A stretch of 64,000 nt of DNA, from contig NZ_SIRS01000003.1 in the NCBI RefSeq assembly GCF_004310335.1, forward strand, positions 434,001-498,000. Direction: 5' to 3'. Of the stretch, positions 54,144 through 62,219 are shown one piece after another (the stretch's first letter is position 1; every line of letters starts with the position of its first letter). Origin of the DNA: Hyunsoonleella pacifica (GTDB lineage Bacteria > Bacteroidota > Bacteroidia > Flavobacteriales > Flavobacteriaceae). The position numbers and the translations under genes are program-made. Below the pieces are notes generated by a model. That model was not told the DNA's origin. It was given only the letters and a program-made list of their open reading frames with translations, and did not search any database.

Positions 54144-55271
54144 TTAATTAAAATGTAGTTGCTCCATAGTTTTTTTCCTAATAGCATCCTTATGTACCGT
54201 AATACTTATGGCTTTTAAGCGCATATAGCTTTCACTAAAATATACATAGCCACCATTAGCATTTCTGGAGGCATCGGTGCCCCAACTGTTTTTTACTTTG
54301 TAGTATTTAGTGCCGTTTTGGTCTTTTAAAACACCTGTGATATGCATTAAATGATCGTCGGTAGTGGTGTAGTTTTCAAATTCATCTTGCCTGTATTCTT
54401 GGGTAATTTGCTTTTCAGGGTAAATAGCTTCTAAAGCCTTTTTGTTGTTTTCTGGATTTTCAGGAATAACAGCAACACCGTGTTTTGATGAAAATGTACG
54501 CTCGCTAACATCGCAGTCTAATTCTACTGTAAATCCGTTTTCCAAAGCATTATCAATAGTAGTCATCATTTGATCTAAAGGTACATTATAAAAACTACCA
54601 TTGCTCCAGTTGTCAGGAATGTTCAAAATAAACTTTGAATAAAATGGTGCATGGGTAAATGAGGTAATATTCACATAATCTGACGGATTAATTTTTGTCA
54701 TTTCTAAAAATGATTGAGGTGTATAAGTTTTGCCTTCATACACAAAAGTCTCAGGGTTTTCGCCAATATAAGTTGAGAGTACCGCATCAATCGCAGGTTT
54801 CCACTTCTTACTTAATTTTTTTCCTGGGTTATCTACATAAGTTTCCACCATACTGCGCAAAACTGCCGACAGTTCTGCATGATTATGGTTAGCTTCGTTA
54901 AACAACAAACCACTGTAAGCCGAATTTGGTACCAAACCATACTCCGTAACAGAATTCATCACATCGTGTGCTAATCCGCCCTCACTAAATTGTGCTTTCC
55001 CTTGACGCATTACAAAGTTTTCAGCCTTCTTGGGATAGGTGTTGCGTACAGTGTACATCTCTGATAAATCAATTTGCTTTCCTGTAAGTCTGATAATTTC
55101 AGATTCTAAAAATGAGGTGCTTGAAAAACTCCAGCACGTCCCTGTACGACCTTGGCTAATAACAGGTGTAGCATCTAAATCGATTACTTCAGTGAATTTA
55201 TAAGCACCTTGAGCTTGAATAAAGCTTAATAAAAATATGGTTATTAAGAAAAAAAATAGGCGTTTTAACAT
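54144..55271 (-). CDS. Secreted C1-family cysteine peptidase (aminopeptidase C / bleomycin hydrolase-like)
   Basis: A 375-residue papain-fold peptidase with a signal peptide (MLKRLFFFLITIFLLSFIQA). The oxyanion Gln40 and catalytic Cys46 are in ISQGRTGTCWSFSS; His is in TDDHLMHITGV and Asn in YKVKNSWGTDAS. The insertion pattern fits C1B (bleomycin hydrolase-like) enzymes, which trim amino acids from peptide N-termini. Those are usually cytoplasmic, but secreted forms are common in Bacteroidota. It follows the VOC protein gene by 18 bases. Confidence 0.9.
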   Translation of the reverse strand: MLKRLFFFLITIFLLSFIQAQGAYKFTEVIDLDATPVISQGRTGTCWSFSSTSFLESEIIRLTGKQIDLSEMYTVRNTYPKKAENFVMRQGKAQFSEGGLAHDVMNSVTEYGLVPNSAYSGLLFNEANHNHAELSAVLRSMVETYVDNPGKKLSKKWKPAIDAVLSTYIGENPETFVYEGKTYTPQSFLEMTKINPSDYVNITSFTHAPFYSKFILNIPDNWSNGSFYNVPLDQMMTTIDNALENGFTVELDCDVSERTFSSKHGVAVIPENPENNKKALEAIYPEKQITQEYRQDEFENYTTTDDHLMHITGVLKDQNGTKYYKVKNSWGTDASRNANGGYVYFSESYMRLKAISITVHKDAIRKKTMEQLHFN

Positions 55272-55289
55272 AGCTAATCTATTTATATA

Positions 55290-55757
55290 TTATTTAAAGC
55301 GTTTTTCGCCATCGTTTATTTCAATCCAATAGCCATCAGGATCTTGAATGTATATTTGTTGTACTTTATCAGGTCTTACTGATACTGAACCTTTATTCCC
55401 AGGCCAATCATAATAAGTAATTTCTAACATTTCTAAATGTTTGATAAATAAGGGTACATCTGCAGTAGTTAATGCTAAATGTACGCCTTTAGGTATCTGC
55501 AATTTTAAGTTTTCTACACTTATAATATGTAATTCTTGTTGGTCTCCCAATCGAAACCATCGTATATGAGGTTTTCCTGTACCATTATGAATTTCTTTTA
55601 TCCCAAATACTGATTGATAAAAATCAACGCTACGTTGTAAATTTGAAACATTAATAGCGTAATGGTCTACAGAAAATTGCATCGTATTTTCTTGCGCCTG
55701 TACACTGTAATTACATGTAAGACTTATAAGTAAAATGAAAGTATAAAAGTGACGCAT
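55290..55757 (-). CDS. Exported VOC-family protein (glyoxalase/dioxygenase fold)
   Basis: A 155-residue protein with a signal peptide (MRHFYTFILLISLTCNYSVQA) followed by a single vicinal-oxygen-chelate domain: VDHYAINVSNLQRSVDFYQ with the first His ligand, and the YIQDPDGYWIEINDG end with the Glu ligand. VOC proteins include glyoxalase I and resistance proteins; the substrate is unknown, and the exported location is unusual. It forms a two-gene unit with the C1 peptidase downstream. Confidence 0.82.
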   Translation of the reverse strand: MRHFYTFILLISLTCNYSVQAQENTMQFSVDHYAINVSNLQRSVDFYQSVFGIKEIHNGTGKPHIRWFRLGDQQELHIISVENLKLQIPKGVHLALTTADVPLFIKHLEMLEITYYDWPGNKGSVSVRPDKVQQIYIQDPDGYWIEINDGEKRFK

Positions 55758-55854
55758 GAGTTCTGATTTTAATAGTATATAGTTGCACGACTAAATGTAC
55801 TAAAGATATTTGTAAATCAGCTCTAAAAGTTTCTGGGCTTTGTTTACACCAAAT

Positions 55855-56850
55855 CTATTCTGTAAACTGATAGTCCGCAAACTTTTCAAGTACCTCATCA
55901 AAAGTAGCAAATACATCTTCAGAGTGGTCGCTAGTTACCATTTTCATACGGTAATCTTTAAAATGTGGTATCCCTTTAAAGTAATTGGTATAGTGACGAC
56001 GCGTTTCAAAAACACCTAATTTTTCGCCTTTCCAGTCAATAGACATTTGTAAATGCCTGCGTGCAGCTTCTACACGTTCTTCTAATGAAATAGGCGCTAA
56101 ATGTTCTCCTGTCTTAAAAAAGTGCTTTACTTGTTTAAAAAACCAAGGGTTCCCAATACTAGCACGTCCAATCATGGCACCATCTAATCCGTAATTATCA
56201 CGCATTTCAGCAGCCTTTTCAGGTGTATCTACATCGCCATTTCCAAATACAGGAATATGCATTCTAGGGTTGTTTTTTACGGCAGCAATCGGTTTCCAAT
56301 CAGCACTACCTTTATACATCTGCGCTCGTGTACGCCCATGAATGGCAATAGATTTTATCCCCACATCTTGTAAACGTTCTGCGACCTCCACAATTTTTAT
56401 AGAATCATGATCCCAACCTAAACGTGTTTTTACCGTAACTGGTAAATTAGTACGCTTTACCATTTCAGCAGTAAGCTTTTCCATCAAGCACACATCTTTT
56501 AAAATGCCTGCGCCCGCACCTTTGCTTACTACTTTTTTTACAGGACATCCAAAATTGATGTCGATAATATCTGGTTTAGAACGCTCCACAATATCAATGG
56601 TTTGGAGCATGCTGTCTAAATTAGCTCCAAAAATTTGAATCCCAACCGGACGCTCTTTTTCATAAATATCCAGCTTCATTACACTTTTTGCGGCGTTTCT
56701 AATCAAGCCTTCACTAGACACAAACTCGGTATACACCACATCTGCGCCCTGCTCTTTGCACAGTGCACGAAACGGCGGATCGCTAACATCTTCCATAGGT
56801 GCTAAAAGCAATGGGAATTCGCCCAATTCTATGTTGTCTATTTTTACCAA
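55855..56850 (-). CDS. dusB: tRNA-dihydrouridine synthase
   Basis: Reduces specific uridines in tRNA using FMN and NADPH. A 331-residue protein with the FMN-binding LLAPMEDVSDPPFRAL, the catalytic Cys102 in NFGCPVKKVVSKGAG, RTRAQMYKGSADW and GNGDVDTPEKA of the TIM barrel, and the C-terminal helical RNA-binding domain. The length matches DusB of Bacteroidota. Divergent from the Lgt-like gene at 56909. Confidence 0.95.
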   Translation of the reverse strand: MVKIDNIELGEFPLLLAPMEDVSDPPFRALCKEQGADVVYTEFVSSEGLIRNAAKSVMKLDIYEKERPVGIQIFGANLDSMLQTIDIVERSKPDIIDINFGCPVKKVVSKGAGAGILKDVCLMEKLTAEMVKRTNLPVTVKTRLGWDHDSIKIVEVAERLQDVGIKSIAIHGRTRAQMYKGSADWKPIAAVKNNPRMHIPVFGNGDVDTPEKAAEMRDNYGLDGAMIGRASIGNPWFFKQVKHFFKTGEHLAPISLEERVEAARRHLQMSIDWKGEKLGVFETRRHYTNYFKGIPHFKDYRMKMVTSDHSEDVFATFDEVLEKFADYQFTE

Positions 56851-56908
56851 GTCATCAATTTTTCAGCAAAACTACTGCTTTTCTCTATATTTATAAAAAA
56901 TTCAACTG

Positions 56909-57643
56909 TTGCAAATTCCTTTTGAACCCCAATTATTCGGTTATAACATAAACATTCACTTGGTTTTAGAGTATTTGGCGTTCTTTTTGGCGTTTCGCTA
57001 TTATGTGGTATTACGCCGAAAAAGTAAAGACCATATTTCATCCAATAATCGTTTATCTATTATACTTGGAGCTGCTTTAGGCGCATTAATTGGTTCTCGC
57101 GTAGTTGGCATTTTAGAAAATCCTGCTTTTGAATGGTCGCAACACAATATAATTCAACTACTAAACACCAAAACCATTATGGGTGGATTATTTGGTGGGC
57201 TTTTGGGGGTTGAGCTTGCTAAAAAATATATTGGTGAAACCCAATCGTCTGGGGATTTGTTTGTATTTCCTATTATTTTGGGGATTTTTATTGGACGTAT
57301 TGGCTGTTTTTTATCGGGCATTAATGAATTTACTTATGGTAAGGAAACCTGTTTTTTTACTGGTATAGATTTAGGTGATGGTGTATTGCGACACCCGACT
57401 TCTTTGTATGAACTGGTGTTTTTGGTTATGCTTTTCTTTGGTTTGAAGTGGCTTCAAAAACATCGCCAATTACCAAATGGCGACCTGTTTAAATGGTTTA
57501 TGGTTCTCTACTTCGGATTTCGATTCTTCATTGAATTTTTAAAACCTAATGTGTTTTTTGTGTTTGGATTGAGTACGATTCAAATTTTATGCGTAGTTTG
57601 TTTCCTCTATTACAAAAAAACTTTGATATTTTATTCAAAATAA
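56909..57643 (+). CDS. Lgt-like membrane protein lacking the catalytic His
   Basis: A 244-residue, multi-helix protein homologous to prolipoprotein diacylglyceryl transferase; start TTG 56909 (no ATG before the first helix). Conserved relative to E. coli Lgt: Arg130 (R143) in IGRIGCF, Tyr201, Arg205 and Glu209 (Y235/R239/E243) in YFGFRFFIEF, and RHPTSLYELVF. Lost: the His of HGGLIG (H103) is Met91 in TIMGGLFGG, and Asn146 is Cys133. It is shorter than normal Lgt. It is therefore a paralog that may use a different lipid or acceptor, or be inactive. A 12-base gap to the next gene indicates an operon with the small membrane protein. Confidence 0.78.
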   Translation: MQIPFEPQLFGYNINIHLVLEYLAFFLAFRYYVVLRRKSKDHISSNNRLSIILGAALGALIGSRVVGILENPAFEWSQHNIIQLLNTKTIMGGLFGGLLGVELAKKYIGETQSSGDLFVFPIILGIFIGRIGCFLSGINEFTYGKETCFFTGIDLGDGVLRHPTSLYELVFLVMLFFGLKWLQKHRQLPNGDLFKWFMVLYFGFRFFIEFLKPNVFFVFGLSTIQILCVVCFLYYKKTLIFYSK

Positions 57644-57655
57644 AAAACAATATCT

Positions 57656-57856
57656 ATGGAAAACATATCAACTATACTATTGGCTGTAGTGCTCTTTTTA
57701 ATTATTACGCTTCTATGGTGGAAGCTTACTAATAGGTACGTTAAAAAAATACATGGCAAAAAGATGTTTAATCAATGGGGAACCAGAATGTTTTACTGGA
57801 CTGGCAGCATAATGGTTAGTGGACTTCTTACCGTATTCGTATTAAAGCTTTTTTAA
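57656..57856 (+). CDS. Small two-helix membrane protein
   Basis: A 66-residue protein with two hydrophobic segments (about residues 4-25 and 45-65) joined by a basic loop (NRYVKKIHGKKMFNQWG). I do not recognise the family. It lies 12 bases after the Lgt-like gene and 167 bases before the radical SAM gene, with the inverted repeat 57925-58003 between, so it belongs to the Lgt-like transcript. Confidence 0.65.
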   Translation: MENISTILLAVVLFLIITLLWWKLTNRYVKKIHGKKMFNQWGTRMFYWTGSIMVSGLLTVFVLKLF

Positions 57857-57924
57857 TAACAAAAAAGCTAGATTATATCATTTGCAAACATACCAGTGTT
57901 AGAGATTAAGTAAGGGAAGTCCCT

Positions 57925-58003
57925 CCTAACCCCTCCAAAGGATAGGAACTAAAACCTGTAAAACAAACCAATCCGAGTATTTCCCTCCTTTGGAGGGGTT
58001 AGG
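57925..58003. repeat. 18-bp inverted repeat (CCCCTCC family)
   Basis: CCTAACCCCTCCAAAGGA at 57925-57942 and its exact reverse complement at 57986-58003, with 43 bases between. The core AACCCCTCCAA is shared with 10479-10507. Situated between the small membrane protein and the radical SAM gene. Confidence 0.7.
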
Positions 58004-58023
58004 GGAGGCTTCAAAACTAAACT

Positions 58024-59418
58024 ATGCCAACAAGAAAATATACGTATTACGATTTTACCCTGAGCTTGTGCCCTGAGTGTTTACAGCGTGTGGATGCGAA
58101 AATTGTGTTTGAAAATGAGAAGGTGTATATGCTGAAGCGTTGCGCGGCGCACGGGAATTCTAAGGTGTTGATTGCGGACGATATTGACTATTATAAAAAC
58201 ATACGGAACTACAATAAGCCGAGTGAAACGCCGTATACGTTTAACACGAAAACGCATTATGGGTGTCCGTATGATTGTGGGTTGTGTCCAGACCATGAGC
58301 AGCACTCCTGTCTTACGGTGGTTGAGGTTACGGATCGTTGTAATTTAACTTGCCCTACTTGCTATGCGGGGTCTTCGCCAACTTATGGGAGGCATCGTAC
58401 TTTGGAAGAAGTCAAAGAGATGTTAGACACCATTGTGAAGAATGAAAAGGAACCTGATGTGGTGCAAATTTCGGGCGGGGAACCGACGATTCATCCACAG
58501 TTTTGGGACATTCTAGATTATGCAAAAGCGTTGCCTATTCGGCATTTAATGCTAAACACCAACGGGATAAAAATTGCCAAAGATTTTGAGTTTGCAAAGC
58601 GTTTAAAAACATACTCGCCCGATTTTGAGATCTATTTGCAGTTTGATTCTTTTGAAAATACCGTATTGCAAGAATTACGTGGTGCGGATTTATGGGATAT
58701 TCGTGCGCAAGCTCTGGAAAATTTGAATTCGCTGAATTTGTCGACAACCTTGGTGGTAACACTTCAAAAAGGCTTGAACGACCATGGGATTGGAAAAATA
58801 ATCAACTTTGCGCTACAACAAAAATGCGTGCGAGGGGTAACCTTTCAACCTACACAAATTGCAGGACGTTTGGATAATTTTAATCCCGAAACCGATAGGA
58901 TGACGCTTACCGAAGTGCGCCGTAATATCATGGAGCAAACTGATATTTTTACCTCAGACGACTTATTGCCCGTGCCTTGTAATCCTGATGCTTTGGTTAT
59001 GGGGTATGCTTTAAAATTGGATGGTGAGGTGTTTCCATTAACTCGCTATATCAACCCAAACGATTTGCTGGACAATAGTAAAAACACCATTATTTACGAG
59101 CAAGATGAGCAACTGCATGGGAAAATGATTGAACTGTTTAGTACAGGAAACTCCGTTGAAGTTGCCGAGGAAAACTTAAAAAGTATTATGTGTTGCCTAC
59201 CAAATATTGATGCGCCAAACTTAGGGTATGATAATTTATTTCGTATTATTATCATGCAATTTATTGATGCTTACAATTTTGATGTGCGCGCTATAAAAAA
59301 ATCCTGCGTACATATTGTAGATAAGAACAACAAGATTATTCCGTTTGAAACTATGAACTTGTTGTATCGGGATGATAATCGGGAGCGTTTAGAGAAACTC
59401 AAAAAAGAAAGCACATAA
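58024..59418 (+). CDS. Radical SAM protein resembling tetraether lipid synthase (Tes/MJ0619 family)
   Basis: A 464-residue protein. N-terminal Cys16, Cys19 and Cys40 (LCPECLQ ... KRCAAHG) fit a rubredoxin-like iron site; CPYDCGLCPDHEQHSC (Cys81, 85, 88, 96) fits an auxiliary Fe-S cluster; CNLTCPTC (Cys106, 110, 113) is the radical SAM cluster and SGGEPT (150-155) the SAM-binding motif. More Cys occur near the C-terminus (PCNPDALVMGY, SIMCCLPNID). This Cys layout is the one I associate with archaeal Tes, which couples lipid tails. The first third is visibly richer in G and C than neighbours. It heads a three-gene unit with two small membrane proteins. Confidence 0.78.
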   Translation: MPTRKYTYYDFTLSLCPECLQRVDAKIVFENEKVYMLKRCAAHGNSKVLIADDIDYYKNIRNYNKPSETPYTFNTKTHYGCPYDCGLCPDHEQHSCLTVVEVTDRCNLTCPTCYAGSSPTYGRHRTLEEVKEMLDTIVKNEKEPDVVQISGGEPTIHPQFWDILDYAKALPIRHLMLNTNGIKIAKDFEFAKRLKTYSPDFEIYLQFDSFENTVLQELRGADLWDIRAQALENLNSLNLSTTLVVTLQKGLNDHGIGKIINFALQQKCVRGVTFQPTQIAGRLDNFNPETDRMTLTEVRRNIMEQTDIFTSDDLLPVPCNPDALVMGYALKLDGEVFPLTRYINPNDLLDNSKNTIIYEQDEQLHGKMIELFSTGNSVEVAEENLKSIMCCLPNIDAPNLGYDNLFRIIIMQFIDAYNFDVRAIKKSCVHIVDKNNKIIPFETMNLLYRDDNRERLEKLKKEST

Positions 59419-59421
59419 ATT

Positions 59422-59619
59422 ATGTTTTTAATTGAACTTGATGGTTTAGGACTCCTTATTTTATTATGGCTTTTTGTTGCCTTCGGAGTTCCTTTGATTC
59501 TGCTAATTATTGGAATTTCTTTGAGAAATAAAAACAAGAAAAAATCAAAAGGCCTTCTTATAGCTGCTGTGGTTTATATTTTAATTGGCTTAGGCATTTG
59601 TGGAAGTATGATGATTTAA
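59422..59619 (+). CDS. Small two-helix membrane protein, tandem paralog 1
   Basis: A 65-residue protein: hydrophobic helix, a basic turn (RNKNKKKSKG) and a second helix ending YILIGLGICGSMMI. It begins 3 bases after the radical SAM stop and is clearly related to the next gene (both have the LLxIIGxxxRxKNKK core, AAVVYILI/AAVYLII and LGICG). No known family recognised. Probably a membrane component of the unit. Confidence 0.65.
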   Translation: MFLIELDGLGLLILLWLFVAFGVPLILLIIGISLRNKNKKKSKGLLIAAVVYILIGLGICGSMMI

Positions 59620-59630
59620 AAAATTTCAAT

Positions 59631-59840
59631 ATGATTTTTCTTTTAAGCCCAAATATGGATTTTACAGGGTTGTTCATTATAATTTTGCTGATAATGTTTG
59701 GGCCTGCTATTTTATTGACAATTATTGGGTTCGCTGTTCGAGGTAAAAACAAAAAAGCAGCTAAGGTATTGTTTATTATTGCTGCTGTATATCTTATAAT
59801 TAGCTTAGGTATCTGTGGTGCTTTGGTTGCGGATTTTTAA
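59631..59840 (+). CDS. Small two-helix membrane protein, tandem paralog 2
   Basis: A 69-residue protein from the ATG at 59631 (MIFLLSPNMDFTG), 11 bases after paralog 1. Shares IIGFAVRGKNKKAAKV and AAVYLIISLGICGALV with it, so the pair arose by local duplication. Its last 36 bases overlap the 3' end of the DUF4345 gene on the other strand. Confidence 0.65.
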   Translation: MIFLLSPNMDFTGLFIIILLIMFGPAILLTIIGFAVRGKNKKAAKVLFIIAAVYLIISLGICGALVADF

Positions 59841-60206
59841 TACCCATAGCCCGTAAACTCCTAAAATCAATTCTCCAACGGTTCCAAAAACATAGGCAAA
59901 TGTTGGTGTGCCATCAAAAACTAAACTTAGCAATCTGCCAAAACCTAACCCTAGCATAAAAATCATGTTGCTTACTAAGGCTAGTTTTAGATACTTCTTT
60001 TGAAAAATTCCTAAAAGCCAAAGTATTGAAAAACCTAAATACAAGCCCATAATAGCTTTAAAGGCGTTTTGTTCATCAATAGTATTAAGTTGGATATTGA
60101 ACTCTGAACTTGGACTAAAACCATACAAAAACGCAACAGGTACAACAATAATAACTGAAATTAAAAGGTGGATTTTGTTGATAAAATTAGTTTTACTTAA
60201 TCCCAT
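59805..60206 (-). CDS. DUF4345 membrane protein
   Basis: A 133-residue protein with four hydrophobic helices (IHLLISVIIVVPVAFLYGF, AIMGLYLGFSILWLLGIF, LVSNMIFMLGLGFGRLLS and FGTVGELILGVYGLWVL). The FGRLLSLVFDG motif between helices three and four is typical of DUF4345. The function is unknown. It overlaps paralog 2 by 36 bases in convergent orientation; both reading frames are intact. Confidence 0.72.
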   Translation of the reverse strand: MGLSKTNFINKIHLLISVIIVVPVAFLYGFSPSSEFNIQLNTIDEQNAFKAIMGLYLGFSILWLLGIFQKKYLKLALVSNMIFMLGLGFGRLLSLVFDGTPTFAYVFGTVGELILGVYGLWVLKIRNQSTTDT

Positions 60207-60285
60207 ACCACTATGCGTTTTACATCAAAAATAATGAAGATTTTTTTGAGTAATATTTCAACGAGATTCACAGCGAAAAAACAGC

Positions 60286-60293
60286 TATATTTG
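60286..60293 (+). promoter_or_regulatory. -7 promoter element TATATTTG for lepA
   Basis: Exact TAnnTTTG match followed by C, 29 bases upstream of the lepA ATG at 60323. Confidence 0.55.
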
Positions 60294-60322
60294 CACCCTA
60301 CATTTTAGGGTAAGATTACTAT

Positions 60323-62119
60323 ATGAAGCAGATTAGAAATTTTTGCATTATTGCGCATATTGATCATGGTAAGAGTACCCTTGCAGACCGTTTGCTAGAC
60401 TATACAGGTTCGGTAACCGCAAGGGAAAAACAAGACCAATTATTAGATAATATGGATTTGGAGCGTGAACGTGGCATTACCATTAAAAGTCACGCCATAC
60501 AAATGGATTATGAATATAAAGGCGAAAAATATGTTCTAAATCTGATTGATACTCCTGGACATGTGGATTTCTCGTATGAAGTTTCCCGTTCCATAGCTGC
60601 ATGTGAAGGTGCGCTTTTAATTGTAGATGCTGCACAAAGTATACAGGCGCAAACCATTTCTAATTTATATCTGGCTTTAGAAAATGATTTGGAGATTATT
60701 CCTGTACTAAACAAAGTAGATTTACCAAGTGCAAATCCTGAAGAAGTTACCGATGATATTGTAGATTTACTAGGTTGCGATCCTGAAGAGGTAATTCACG
60801 CTAGTGGAAAAACAGGTTTTGGTGTTGATAACATTTTAGCAGCCATCATTGAGCGTGTTCCTGCCCCTGAAGGCGACCCAAATGCACCATTACAAGCCTT
60901 GATTTTTGATTCTGTTTACAATACGTTTAGAGGGATTGAAACTTACTTTAGAGTATTTAACGGAGAAATAAAAAAAGGGCAGCATATTAAATTTGTTGCT
61001 ACTGATAAAGACTATTATGCAGATGAAATTGGTACTTTAAAGCTAAACCAAGTTGCAAAACAAACCGTAAAAGCAGGCGATGTTGGTTACCTAATTACAG
61101 GTATAAAAACAGCTAAAGAGGTAAAAGTAGGAGATACTATTACCGATTTTGCAAAACCCACACAGAATGTTGTTGAAGGGTTTGAAGATGTAAAACCTAT
61201 GGTATTTGCTGGTATTTACCCTGTAGACACTGAGGATTATGAAGACTTACGTGCTTCTATGGAGAAACTACAATTAAATGATGCCTCTTTAGTGTTTCAA
61301 CCAGAAAGCTCGGCAGCATTAGGGTTTGGTTTCCGTTGTGGATTTCTAGGGATGTTACACATGGAAATTATCCAAGAACGTTTGGAGCGTGAGTTTGATA
61401 TGACGGTTATTACTACGGTACCAAACGTATCGTACCACGCATATACCAATAAAGCACCTGATGAGATCATCATTGTAAATAACCCATCTGATTTACCTGA
61501 ACCTTCCACCTTAAATCGTGTTGAAGAACCATATATAAAAGCGACCATCATTACAAAATCTGATTTTGTGGGTAACGTCATGTCGTTATGTATTGAAAAA
61601 CGTGGTATTATCACGAATCAAACCTATTTAACTACAGAGCGTGTAGAATTAATTTTTGAAATGCCTTTAGCTGAAATTGTTTTTGATTTTTATGATAGAT
61701 TAAAAACCGTTTCTAAAGGTTATGCGTCTTTCGATTATCATCCGATAGGCATGAAACAGTCTAAATTAGTGCGTTTAGATATTTTATTAAATGCACAACC
61801 TGTTGATGCGCTTTCGGCTCTAATTCATGCTGAAAATGCGCAGACCATTGGTAAAAAAATGTGCGAGAAGTTAAAAGAGTTAATACCTCGTCAGCAATTT
61901 GATATACCTATTCAAGCGGCCATTGGTGCTAAAATTATATCTCGTGAAACAGTAAAAGCACTTCGTAAAGATGTTACTGCTAAATGTTACGGTGGTGATA
62001 TTTCACGTAAACGTAAACTTTTAGAGAAACAGAAAAAAGGTAAAAAACGTATGCGACAAGTAGGTAATGTAGAAATACCTCAGCAGGCATTTATGGCGGT
62101 ATTGAAGTTGAATGATTAG
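60323..62119 (+). CDS. lepA: Elongation factor 4 (LepA) GTPase
   Basis: A ribosome-associated GTPase acting on translation initiation and back-translocation. A 598-residue protein with all GTPase motifs: G1 [11 protein letters not shown]3 DTPGHVDF, G4 NKVDLPSA and G5 SGKTGFG. EF-G-like domains III and V follow, with the LepA-specific C-terminal domain ([20 protein letters not shown]). Full-length and standing alone. Confidence 0.97.
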   Translation: MKQIRNFCIIAHIDHGKSTLADRLLDYTGSVTAREKQDQLLDNMDLERERGITIKSHAIQMDYEYKGEKYVLNLIDTPGHVDFSYEVSRSIAACEGALLIVDAAQSIQAQTISNLYLALENDLEIIPVLNKVDLPSANPEEVTDDIVDLLGCDPEEVIHASGKTGFGVDNILAAIIERVPAPEGDPNAPLQALIFDSVYNTFRGIETYFRVFNGEIKKGQHIKFVATDKDYYADEIGTLKLNQVAKQTVKAGDVGYLITGIKTAKEVKVGDTITDFAKPTQNVVEGFEDVKPMVFAGIYPVDTEDYEDLRASMEKLQLNDASLVFQPESSAALGFGFRCGFLGMLHMEIIQERLEREFDMTVITTVPNVSYHAYTNKAPDEIIIVNNPSDLPEPSTLNRVEEPYIKATIITKSDFVGNVMSLCIEKRGIITNQTYLTTERVELIFEMPLAEIVFDFYDRLKTVSKGYASFDYHPIGMKQSKLVRLDILLNAQPVDALSALIHAENAQTIGKKMCEKLKELIPRQQFDIPIQAAIGAKIISRETVKALRKDVTAKCYGGDISRKRKLLEKQKKGKKRMRQVGNVEIPQQAFMAVLKLND

Positions 62120-62216
62120 CCACAGAATTTAACTGATACGTTCGTTAGAGATTGAGACATTTGTTGAAGCTCTCCGACTTAGGAGGTAGTGCCTTCCGGC
62201 GGGCAGGCATCCAAAA
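62120..62216. repeat. Repeat-like intergenic element downstream of lepA
   Basis: Non-coding. CGTTCGTTAGAGATTGAGACA, TTGTTGAAGCTCTCCGACTTAGGAGG and GGCGGGCAGGCATCC form a chain of short hairpin-prone blocks. I recall the blocks TTAGAGATTGA, GAAGCTCTCC and CGGGCAGGCATC from other flavobacterial intergenic regions. No open frame. Confidence 0.45.
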
Positions 62217-62219
62217 AAA

